Source: Klebsormidium nitens (Eukaryota; Streptophyta; Klebsormidiophyceae; Klebsormidiales; Klebsormidiaceae). Taken from it: a stretch of DNA of 64,000 nt. Below are positions 1 through 11,100 of this stretch, piece by piece; the stretch's first letter is position 1; the number at the start of each line of letters is the position of its first letter. The notes under the pieces are model-generated. The model had not been told where the DNA came from, made no database searches, and saw nothing but the letters and a program-made list of their open reading frames with translations. The DNA lies in assembly GCA_000708835.1 (NCBI GenBank), contig DF237255.1, positions 1 to 64,000 on the forward strand, read 5' to 3'. A program made the position numbers and the translations under genes.

Positions 1-1024
1 AAGGTGCCGACAGTTTTGCTGACGTCACATTGCGCGAGAACTTCGAGAGTTTCGCAAAGTTCGAGAGTTTTAGAACTCTCGAAAAACGGCCGAAACTCCC
101 GACCGAAACTCTCGAAGTTTCATCACTGCTTTCAAACCCCAGTTACGTTCTAGCGCGGCGGCAAACGCGCGTCCGCGTTCGATTCGTAGCAAAAATCCTC
201 CAAGGCGCGCGGGGCAGTCGAAGCTCGGTGGTTTTAAGGATGTGGATGTTGTGAGGGATTTTGCGTACGCTTTCGCATCGAACTCCGGGCAAGTCAAAAC
301 AGCGGCAGACTGGGCTCCCTTATCTTCCGCAGAGCGACGTCGTACAGCGTCGCAAAAACGCGGTTGACACGAAAGCTATAGTCCGCATATTATACTGCGT
401 AAAAGAGGCAAGCCAATATAGGCACTGAGAGTCATGGTATGGGTGTGAACTCCGGGAGCGGGTACGTACATTTGTCGGGTTGAGTTTTTGATTAGTTTTG
501 CTTTTCCCCGGGACTGGCATCATCCTATACCTGGAAACTTATTATGCTAGCTACCTAAAGCCTAGCAGTATTACATGTTCGACGAACATATGCGCACATG
601 TATTGGATTGAAGCGGCCGCCGGACCAGGTATTTATGCACTAGATAACCATGGCGGCGGGCGGCCATGGCGGCAGCACACCAGAATGGATAAGTTTCGAG
701 CGGCCGGGCCGCCGCGCATGTGCTCCAAGCCCTTGGATCTTAGCTGTTTTTTGTTGGTAGTACCAAGGCAGCACGCGCTTTGATAACACGTACATGCTGC
801 ATGATGATAACACCGGCACGTGCCAGACTTTCTTCCACGACGAAAATTTCCTATACTGACCAAGATGACGTAGCAATAAAATTGTTCAAGAAGTACTTAC
901 AACCTCATATCCTTGATGGCTAAGTTACATATTTGTAGCTTCTACGCCGCGCGCGCACGCTGGCAGTTGCCTGCATGCTAACCTGCCAGGGTTTGGGTGC
1001 TTATAGTGGTCAATTTGAGTGAAC
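1..1024. other. Intergenic region downstream of HOP2
   Basis: No convincing coding exon was found. Short open frames on both strands have no family signature and no splice context. The only structure noted is the nested inverted repeat at 39-119. The right edge abuts the HOP2 stop codon, so the last part probably holds the HOP2 3' untranslated region and polyadenylation site. Confidence 0.5.
39..119. repeat. Nested inverted repeat (hairpin-forming)
   Basis: A perfect 16-base inverted repeat pairs 39-54 with 104-119 (arm AACTTCGAGAGTTTCG). Inside it a second perfect 10-base stem pairs 60-69 with 74-83 around a 4-base loop. Both stems share the core TTCGAGAGTT. It could be the end of a small non-autonomous transposon or a transcript hairpin; no target duplication was identified. 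Confidence 0.6.
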
Positions 1025-4005
1025 TCAAAACTTTCGTCGTTTAGGCAGAAGCTGTTCGTATGTCCCAATGTCTACTCCCGCATCTTCGTCCGTTTCAATC
1101 CCAAGCTCCTCCTGCAGACGTTCAGAAAGTCGGGGTGTTTTTGCTTTCGTTCTGTAGAGAATACATAGTTAGCAAGATCATCCGCAAGTCAAGAAGAGTG
1201 TTCCGTGTGAAGAGCCGATCTTCAAACCAACCGCCAAAAGCTGCGTTTAACTTGGCAGAGCTGACTCTTCCACGTAGTCGCATCAAAATACGAGGGGGCT
1301 CATCAGGCGTTCCTCACACGTAGACATGTCTTCATGAGCAAGAAAGGCCGGAACACGCCAAAAGCTCACCTGGAAATCTTTCAGGTTTTTGGTCATGCTT
1401 TCGGTTATCTGCGTACAAAGAGACGACGAAGGCAATGAGATTGGTACTTCAACTTCTTCATCAAGAATGTGGCACACACTTCAAGCCCTGCCGTTAACGG
1501 AACAACCAGCGAAAAACGACTGCATTTTGTGTGTTGTAATATCTCCTTGCAAGCTTTCCTCCCCTTTCGTTCTCACAGATGGAAACATTTCATCCTCTTC
1601 ACGCTGGATGATGCAACGTTCAGGACAAGCGACGAGAAAAAGTGACTCACCTGGTTCCACAGCTCCTTGAACATTCGTTTCCGTTTCCGCCATTGAGTCA
1701 GTCCGGTCGTGAACCTCTCCTCCACTTTTTTCCGGTCCTCAGCAGTGATCAGAACCTTCCCGTCCCGCAGCGTGACCAGTTTGGCGTCCATAGCGGCATT
1801 CTGCGGTGCAGAGACCGTTTCAAGGTTTGAGCAGAAGTAGGCCTTCTTTTAAACCGAAAAGCTAACCTGAAAGTTAACGATCTTTCAACGAGCACACGCT
1901 GCGCCTGTTCTAGTGAGAGACCAGTGCTTTTGTTGGAGCCCCACCAAACCTCATAACTACGTACTGACAACTTCGGAGCATAAGACATGAAATCTCGACA
2001 AGACTAAGCTGACTGACCTATGAACCAGCTGAGGACGAGGACTCAGAGCTAGGCTTGAGCATGTTAGGAAGAATATTGATAAGAACCTTCTTTGACACAA
2101 CAGGAACCTTGATTGTCGAAGTACTGCGAAACACAGACTCACTTCGTCTGTCACTTTCTTGAGGCGAGATGCAATCTCTTCCATCGTCAGCGAGGACTCG
2201 AGCGTCTTCACCTCTGCACGAAGACTTCCGAGCTGTCAGAAAATGACCAGTTGGCTGCACAAAGCCCCCCAAGTTGTAAACCTGTCCTTAACCTGTCGAA
2301 TCTCGTTCACGACGTAAAAACCTCAAGTCTCACAATTGCTTCGTCATCTGTTAGACTGGTCGGACTCACACTAACTTTATGCCAACTTTCTACTTTGCAG
2401 GTACAGGCTCGCATAGAACAAGATGTTGCCATTTCCATACCCTAAAAGGGTTCCCATCCAGAATCCTAAGATATAGGGAGGTTTTTTCTTTTCTTAAAAG
2501 CATATGCAAAGAATGCAGGTACGTTGCACGACACTTCAGGCTCCGACGAACACCCACCTGCTTCGAGTTCTTGGACGCCTCTCTCTGCCTGTGACGAGAA
2601 AAAACAAGGATGCATACAGTAGGCCAACTTCAAGGATGACGGCAGCTCTCAAATCTCAAGAATCAAGTGGCGAGCGCAACAAACTGTCACCTAGACAGAG
2701 GCTTTTCTAGGGACGTCAACGAAAATCGTTCAGATTTAATGCCTGCACTGACCACGATTACTAAGGGGAGTTCATCACTTGATGCGTACCTCAGCGACCT
2801 CGACAGCCAATGCGTCATTCTCCTTTCCCCTCCGCTCCAGTTCCTCCGCTTCTGGCTTCTGCATAATGCATCACGTTCAGTGCATCAGAAACTGGCAGTA
2901 AAACTCGGGATCCAGGAAGAGAACATCCCCAATCCTCCGTGTTCTCCAGTGCTCAAAGAAGACATCTTGCTCGTCCCCGCGACTGTATAAGATTATCCTT
3001 CAAAAGACATTCCCTTGATGCAGGTGACAATGAAAGGGAATTCGCATACGCCTGATGCCAAGCATGACCGTTTTGCAAGGTCCACTGTCAGCTGACCTCA
3101 AAGTAGAAGGAATCGAAGCAACTCAATATTGTGGTGGATAAGACGATATTGAAAGCTCACATCGAACTGGTCTTGATCGGCAAGGAAGACCTTCTGCTTG
3201 CCATACTCCTTTACCTGCAAATCAAACGCCTTGACTTGTCAAGCTCCGGTCCCATCATGATGAGCGATAGGTCTTGAATACAATCCAGTGCAGGCCTTTC
3301 CAATGCTCCTGCTGCGGGCGTCTGAGTCTCGTTTCGAGAGGACGTTAGGATACAAAAAGACCGATATATATGTCAGAAACCCTCATGTCCTGATGTTACT
3401 CAGCTCTTTTGATTGCTTCACTGCAATTTGGATGACCTACTTCTCGAGAACTCCCTGGAAGCGAGGCTGCCAATGGAAGTGGAAACAGCAATCACCTTGA
3501 CTTTGCCGCTTTCTGCCAAAGAGAGCAGAGCTTTTTCGGCAGCGGCCTTGCTCCGCACGTTGCCAGAGGTCTGGAGATGGTCGGCGACGTACTGAGAGTT
3601 CAAAGGCCTGCAGATTATGGAAGATAGGTCAAACTCTCGAAGAATAAAAACCTTTCAGTTTTCCCGTTTTAGAACACTTTGAAAGCTTGTGAAACTTGAT
3701 CTTTCATAGAGGCAGGCAAATCTTCTGCCTGCTGCAAGTAGACGAAGGCATTCACGGCTATGGAGTCTTCTTGTGATTTGCCTCATGGAAGGTTATCTTC
3801 GGTGCAGTCAGTTCCTATGGCTCAAGGTTGTAGTCTCATTGGTAGGTGACAGACACACAATCGTCTTTCAAATGACAATAACTTCAGCTCAAAGACTGTA
3901 GTCTAGTTGCTAGGTGGCAGGCTTCGACCAATAATCAGTAGCCTACCTGTTTTGTGCATTGACGAAGTTTAACACAGTTGTGACGGGATCCTCTTTTGGC
4001 GCCAT
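1025..4005 (-). CDS. HOP2: Homologous-pairing protein 2 (HOP2/PSMC3IP)
   Basis: HOP2 works with MND1 to stimulate DMC1/RAD51 strand invasion in meiosis and acts in the nucleus. Eight exons on the minus strand join in frame: 4005-3947, 3607-3496, 3214-3161, 2858-2790, 2232-2143, 1800-1651, 1408-1370 and 1111-1025, giving 219 residues, close to the plant family length of about 226. The start MAPKEDPVTTVLNFVNAQNR matches plant HOP2 N-termini. Residues 1-75 form the winged-helix DNA-binding domain (NSQYVADHLQ, KEYGKQKVFLADQDQFD). A coiled coil follows (SLTMEEIASRLKKVTDE), then the signature QWRKRKRMFKELW and the C-terminal LGIETDEDAGVDIGTYEQLL. About nine residues found in land plants after exon 4 are absent, so a micro-exon between 2790 and 2232 may have been missed. 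All introns have GT-AG ends. Confidence 0.93.
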
Positions 4006-5145
4006 CTCAATTGTGGCAATCAATGCGGCAGGGAGTCTGCAAGGGGAACACGTTCAAGAGCTCTCAGCAGCATGCTGATGCTTCACTGAATGTACAAATA
4101 AGTTGGAAAGGATTTCAGAGGTGTTGAGTAGCTCTTGCCAGCTTCAGACGCAACCCTGGGTGTTGGTTGTGCCAGTTCTCCAAGAAACAATATTGTTGTT
4201 TACAATTGTTTGATGAAGCTTTACTCTTGGCAATTCAAACCAGCATCCTAAAGGAAAGCTCAACGGACTGCAGGTATGAGAGTTCACATTGAAGATTCAC
4301 AACTCAACGGGGCAATCTGCAATGAGCTTGAAGATACTTAAACTCATGAAGACAAGCGATGATCAGCTGCATTGATCATGCAGCAGCACAAGCTTGGTTC
4401 GCAGCCTCACCTTGATCCTCAAAAAGCTGTGCCTCTCTGTTCAGCTTTCAATGATTGGTCCAAAAGGTTCCGCTATGATTGGCAAGTTTTCCAAGGCTGC
4501 CTCCCACAGCCTTCATAGGGGACCTTCAGCGAACACGTGACCTCTTTCAAGCAGCATCTCTGAACCGTGAAGGCAAATTAAGCGTGAAGAGGTGTAGCTG
4601 GAAATGGACACATTCCATACCTATTCCGCGCCAACTACGGAAGGGGAATAGACAGAACCCCTAAAACCCCAGTTCGCTTGGCGTTGAAAAAGCACTGCCA
4701 CCATGCAATCACTGCTCATGAATGTCAATGAGCAGATCTTCGAACAATATGATATATGCAGATTCAACATTCCTCCATCTGGCTAGGTTAGCTCAGAGTC
4801 AGAGTCAAGTGGCTCATGAGAAAGTTCCCCTTTTGTATTTGAAAGTTGACGCGGGAGAGTTCCCCGAGGCGAAACGTTGCTCTGACGGTTTTCCAGGCAT
4901 GAGACAAAGTCGCAGGAAGGGAAAGGTAACCTCTCGGTGCCGGCTTTCTTGCCGTTCGCTGCCGGAGCAGTGCCCCGGTCGCTACGTGTGCCGGCTCAGC
5001 TTGCACATCGCATCTGTTCTGCACAAGCAAAGCACAGAGGTGCAAGGTTCACGAAGGCATTGGCCCTCGAAATTCCATTTTGTTTCGCTAGAGCTGATGA
5101 AAAGTGGATCAAGGTTGCCGCACTCGGCTTTGTTCCCTTGAAAGC
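4006..5145. promoter_or_regulatory. Intergenic region between divergent HOP2 and pTAC10-like genes
   Basis: The two genes start about 1.1 kb apart and point away from each other, so this segment should hold both promoters and 5' untranslated regions. No TATA box or known element stands out. Short open frames here lack family signatures. An upstream non-coding exon of the pTAC10-like gene cannot be excluded. Confidence 0.4.
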
Positions 5146-8100
5146 ATGGATCTTCAGGTCTTGTCGAGGCGGGCCTGCCCCCTCTCAAGCCCGGCTTCCG
5201 GTTTTGGGTCGACCAGAGCGAGAGCGGAGCTTAGTAAAAGTAGCAATCTGCTGCCCTTCTTTGGCAGAACATCCAAAACTCCTTTCCTCGATGGACGTGG
5301 TGCTGTGAAATTCAGCAAGGGCTTTGGGAGACAAGGCCAGGTGAGAGGAGCGGTAAAAGGGGCGTTCGATGGAAAGGGTGGTGCAGAAGGTTCCTCTGGT
5401 AATGGACGTTTTAGCTGCAGATATAGGTTACCTACATTGCAGCAAGGTGCCAAGTCTGCTCTGAGCACCTCAAAGGCAGTTACCAGCTTGTTCATTTCTC
5501 CAAGCTGCCACATCGAAAGAACCGCACGCGGAGGCAACCGGAGGCGGCGGGCAGGGAAAGTGCGTGCAATCACAACAGATGAAGCCTACGAGACGCTGGC
5601 GGATTTAGAGAAGCGGTTGGATGAGGAAGGGGGAGAGTACGACGACGAGGAATATTATGAGATTCTGCCGGACAAGCGGCGCGCAGCCACCGAGCCCGTG
5701 CGGAAAGTTATGGACCTCAGTTGGCTGTGGCTGCTGGAGGAACTGCGTGAGTGCTCCAATTTGTACTAAGAAGTTTTTCTGCGCCTTGGTTTGAGCAGCA
5801 CTGCAAACTTGCGGAAGTATTCTGTGGAGACCTTCTTGAAAGCTGCTTAAAGTGACCTCTCGAGCTAAGAGAGAGCTCAGTCGCCTCACAAACAGTGAAG
5901 CAAGAGAAGTTTCGTGGTACAATCTCTCCGATTGATTGTAGCTCACAGACCCGCTCGTGTGGCTGTTTCGGTCGGCGCTAACCGAGGCAGCATTTGACTT
6001 GCATTTCTTTATTTCCTGCTCTTCCGAATTGCTCAAAATCTCTCTTCGCACAACCACTTCGCACCACCACTACTTTGTCCACTATCCTGTCCGTCACATT
6101 ATCTATGTGAATTTGGGATAGGGTCCTCCCTTCCTTCCTTGTCTTTTAAAGTGCGTCCATCGTCCAGATGCAGCTGGTCTGCCGCCCACTTTTGTTATGT
6201 ACTCTTAGGTAGAAGTGAGAGCAAAGTCACCATTTCTAGCACACCCCAGCCGATTGCACAGCTTGGATTCTTACGTGACAAAAGTATCAAGAAAGATGTG
6301 ATTGCTTTCTGTCATTTTTAAAATGGACCACTTCTACCCTCCCTCCACCTTTCCCCATGCATACTTTTCAAGTCCTGCCACTCAAGAGGCCAAAGCGGAG
6401 TGTATGGTCTTGCATCGGCGCAAAGTTCCTTACTGTCTTGCCGCGCAGCTGGAGACAGGCGGTCGCGTCCCGAGGAGGCCGTTCGCTACCACTGGCGATG
6501 GGCGGTCGAAGGCTTCCTGTGCCACATGTTGGGTGACAACTGGCCCGACCGCCTCGCCCGGTTGACGCGAACCGGGGAGCTCGCGCTCTACCCCGTCCAC
6601 TTCCAACCGCAAGAGATGCCGTACTTCGAGGCCGAAGTGGACCGGATAGCGGCGCAGGACGCGGAGATGACGGGGAAAGCGCACCTGCAATCGAAGCGGA
6701 GGCTCGAGAAGGAAAAGCAGCGAATTCGGGAGAAGTTGGAGGATCAGTGGGAGGCAGGGGAGCGGATGCGCGCGGGGGACGTGCGGGCGTTTTTTACGGA
6801 GGAGGAGGAGGCGCGGTATGAGGGGTTCTGGGCGGCATTTGAGGGGCGGTTTGGGGGGAACTGGAAGGAGAGGTTGGTGTGGGACAGGGAGGCAAGGCAG
6901 TGGGAGCTGGACGGTGGGTCGCAATACACCTTCACTTTGTTTTGAAGAGAAGAGTTCTGCAGAAGTTGGTGGATCATTTGCAAGGCGTCCTCGCAAGATG
7001 TCTCGTGCAGCGAATTGTCAACAGCGCAGAAAGCCTGCTTTGCTTGACTTCACTGGTTCGATCAGACCCCCGGCGACCGAGATTGTCAGTATTCATGTTG
7101 AAGGATCGAGACGGGGGTCTCTTCAAGAAACCCAAAGCCAAGAGCTGGCTGAATGTTGGCCTGTGATTTCACCTTTGTGAACTCCTTTAATATCTACAAG
7201 ATTGTGAGCAAGCGGTGACATCTCGTTGTGCAAGGCAGCTTGGACCAAAGGTCTGATGGCGCTAGCGTTGTTTGGAAACAGGGGAGGTGGTCCGCCCCGC
7301 CGAAGAACTGGCGAGTCTTGTATACGGAGCGGACTGGCTGCAGCGAGCCCGGAAGGTTCACGGGGACTCTCAATGGTGGAGAGCCATCCAGGCAGAAAAG
7401 GTGATTCTTCGGACTTTCGTTGTATTGCCCCTCCTCCTCCTCTCCAAGATTGGTGTAGCCGAGTCTGAGCGATTCGTGCAAATCGGAGATTCAAACCTGG
7501 ACCATCTTATCACTCGGCCGCACAAGTGTGTGTAACATGTGTCACGCGCAGCTCGTCTCCTGGTGGTATTTTAAATGCGACGTCAGGACTCGACGCACTC
7601 GAGCAGCCGCACAATCGGTTATCTGATTCAAGACTGAGATGTTAATCTGCCCGTCCGAAACCAGTTTTGGATACAGAGGGAATGCAAGACTCGTGGGCTT
7701 CTAAGGAGCTGCATGTTCTGACTCTCTCTTATGTTTGGAAACAGTTTGTGTGATCTGTCGCGCCCATCTCTTTCCTATATATGAACCCGTTCTGCACTGG
7801 TACTCGACACACCTCTCAATCTTTTCGCGCGAGGCTTTCAAGCAGCGCCTTTAGTGTAACGCGGAGTCACACCCTGTCTTCCAAGAGCACAGTGCTCTAT
7901 CTATTCTCGCCATTGAACAACTCCCGACTCTAAGCATCCTTTTATTTCTCTTCGAGAAGAGAGTCTGAGCACACCTGTTTGTGCGACGCGCTGGTGCCTT
8001 ATGTGCGACGGACCCGTTTTATGTAACTTCCCCGCTTCATTTCCTGGTTCGAACTCGTGGTGCCATAATGTGACAGTCATTTTGGTTTTCGGGTGGAAGA

Positions 8101-11100
8101 GGTCTGGATGCGGTACTACCAGCAAATCAACGTGTGACGTCATACATGCGAGATCGAATGCTATCGGCTCAACCTTAAGGGTTCCCCCTACCGACCCACA
8201 TTATATAATGTCCGGTTCCAAGCTCAAGCGGGCGTTTGCTGTTTTTCCCTTAGCGTCGAACAACTCCAGTTCCTAAGCGCAGACTGTTTCTTTGCCAGGG
8301 GAAAGACTCTTGGGGGCGCAGCGGTTTCAGCAAATTGACGCGCTGACATCATATCTGCGACCGACTCTGCTTTGTGAAACTTATAAGCAACTTCTAAGTT
8401 TCAACCCCCAGAATTTGCGGAACCGTAAACACGAGTTCCGTCTGTCTCCAGGGGAAGCAGTTTTGGGCGCAGCAGTTCCAGCAGAGCGACGCGCTGATGT
8501 CATACATGCGTCAGACGGAGCTGTGGCCGCACCGTGTGTGGCTGGACGCCAAGGACGAGGTGACGCGGATCGTGAAGGCGGGGAAGCAATGGCCGGCGAT
8601 TTGGACTACGAAGAAAGAGGAGACGGACGATGAAGTGTGGCTGAGGATTGACGAGGCCGACAAGTTGTTCCATCGGGAGGAGCAGCTGACGCTGCGCAAG
8701 TATACCAAAGGTGAGCGGCGGGGTGTGAATGCGGACTGTTCTGGACACGTGGCGCCCATCCAGAAGCGTGGAAGAGTGGACGCGGTAGATTAAATCAATC
8801 CAGCACAGTTGAAGGCCTGGCTGAGCTGGAATCGACCTGTTAGTGCAAACGCGTGGAACTTGTGAGAAAGGTAAGCGGCAGCTCAAAATGAATGATTGTG
8901 TTTTTCGGGGAGGTCAAACCGTGCTTGCACTGTTTTCTTTACAGGCCTGCGGGGCTTTGAATGAGCCTGCCCTGTACGCCCAATATTTGGAATTTGGTCG
9001 CTGAAACGAGCGATTTCATTTTAGAGGAAAGGGGGCCTTCGCCATCTCATGACCCGGGTGATGTTCAAAATATGTTTTCTACGGCATACGGCAACCCTGA
9101 TCGACTTGGAGATGACTTCTTCACCGGCAAACCGAGTACATATGGATCCCGAAAGAACACGATTTGCGACAGCTTGAGGAAAGCAGTGGCGCCATCAAAT
9201 GCCCAGCCCATAATCCCAGATTTCGCAGGGTTGATCGAGCTCGAAGTGAACCTGCACCAGAAATCCAAGTGTACGGAGCTTCGGCGACAACACGAAGAGC
9301 GACAGCTCGAGAAAACGAGCGGCAATTCGTCATCCATTCTCCGGAATCTCCAGATACAATCAAGCCCACACTTATCGTTTGCAGGCCTGATCGAGCTCGA
9401 AATGATCTTCACCGATCCCGAATACGTAGAGCTCCAGTGAAAACACGAGGAGCGACAGCTCGAGAGGTGGAGTGGCGCTTTGACCCCTACCAACACCCTA
9501 CAGATTCGGATTCCTAATCTGATAAATTCCCCATGGTACAGGCCTGATCGAGCTTGAAATGAACTTGCAGGTGGAGCTTCGGCGACAACACGAAGAGCGG
9601 CAACTGGAAAAGAAGGAGTGGCGGGTCAGTTCCTACCGGAAACGAAAAAGCCAGATTCCTAGTCTGTTTAACCCCATTTTGCTGCAGGCCTGATTGAGCT
9701 CGAGATGAACCTGCACAAGGAACCCGAGTACGTGGAGCTACGGCGGCAACACGAAGAGCGGCAATTGGAGAAGAAGGAGTGGCGCTTCGGAGCGCTGGCG
9801 CAAGCGTACTCGCGCCTCTTCATGGTGGATGGCCGGTTCACGACTGTGCCAGAAGAAGAGGAGAAGCGGCGGAAAGCGGCAGAGCCTCCGGTGCACGACT
9901 TGCCCTTGCCGTACGATTACCACTTGGAGGTGAGCGGGACGCAATGGAGGAGTGGGTTCGCCTGCTTTTGGAATGAGCGTTCCACCTCGCCGCAGGTTCC
10001 GAGAAGCTTCTGAAGTGCAGCAGTTTGACAAGTTGGTGGATGCAATCGCTTGACAAGCGCCGCTGTTTTCTGGGAGCGTAAGGAAACGCTCCGTCCGGCA
10101 GATTTGCGCCCTCCTACGGATTCCTAGGCAACGGATGGTGCTCCTTGTTCGGCGTCCATAGTTGCTTAGCATTGTCTTGATTAAGCGTTTTGGTAGCGGT
10201 TTCTGCCTCATGCAAGATTCTTCGTACCCAATGAGGATCTTGCGTGGCGCAGAAAGCGCTACAATTTGCATGCGAATCAGAAAGGTATATCAAGAATTTA
10301 ACAAAGATGTGCCGCGCTCTCGTGGCCGCCTATCGCCCCGTCGTCCACTGACGTCACTCCGTCAGATGGTCCTTCTGTCTGGCGTCGCTTTCGCATTTGA
10401 CACGCTCCGCTAGCGCCGCTCGCACAAAGGCTGACCATGTCCTGCGTGGAACTCCCGTCTGTGTTGACGTCATTCTTTACGTATTTCATGTCCTCAGAGT
10501 CCAACAACCGTTTTTTCCCCAAGTGGCATCGTCAGTGTTTTGCTCGTTCAATTCTGAATCATACCTTCGCGTTGAGAACTCTGATCTGGTTGGAACTCAT
10601 AAGGCATGACCACTGTGCAGCCAAACCCGCTCCGGGACGTCACGGGCCGTCCCCGCGACGCGTTCCTTCTGCCCCGGAACCGGAAAGTGCCCAAGAGCTG
10701 GCCGCCCCCCGGTTGGGAGGTCCCCGCAGACGAGCTGGCGTTTCTGAAAGAGGGGGAGGATGAGCGGGACTTGTTTGCGGAGGCGGCGCAGCAGGCGATC
10801 GAGAAACTGGGTGAGGATCGACTGCGAATCCTGTCATTTTATCCTTTTTCAATATTGCATTGACTGTTTGGAGCTGGCGTTCCTGAAAGAGGTAGACATT
10901 GAGCGGGACTTGTTCGCAGAGGCGGCGCAACAAGCGATTGAGAAACTGGGTAGGATCGACCACGGATTTGCCATTCTATTCCTCTCAATGTTGCCTTGAC
11001 TCTTTGGAGCTGCTTCCTGAAAGAGCGGGTCGACGACCAGGAGTTGTTTGCGAAGCGGCGCAGCAGGCGATCGAAACTAGGTGAGCGGGTTTTGCTTCAT

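Noticed and set aside
8040-8060. GGTTCGAACTC resembling a tRNA B-box
   Set aside because: No A-box or cloverleaf could be folded around it, and it lies inside an echo-bearing intron.
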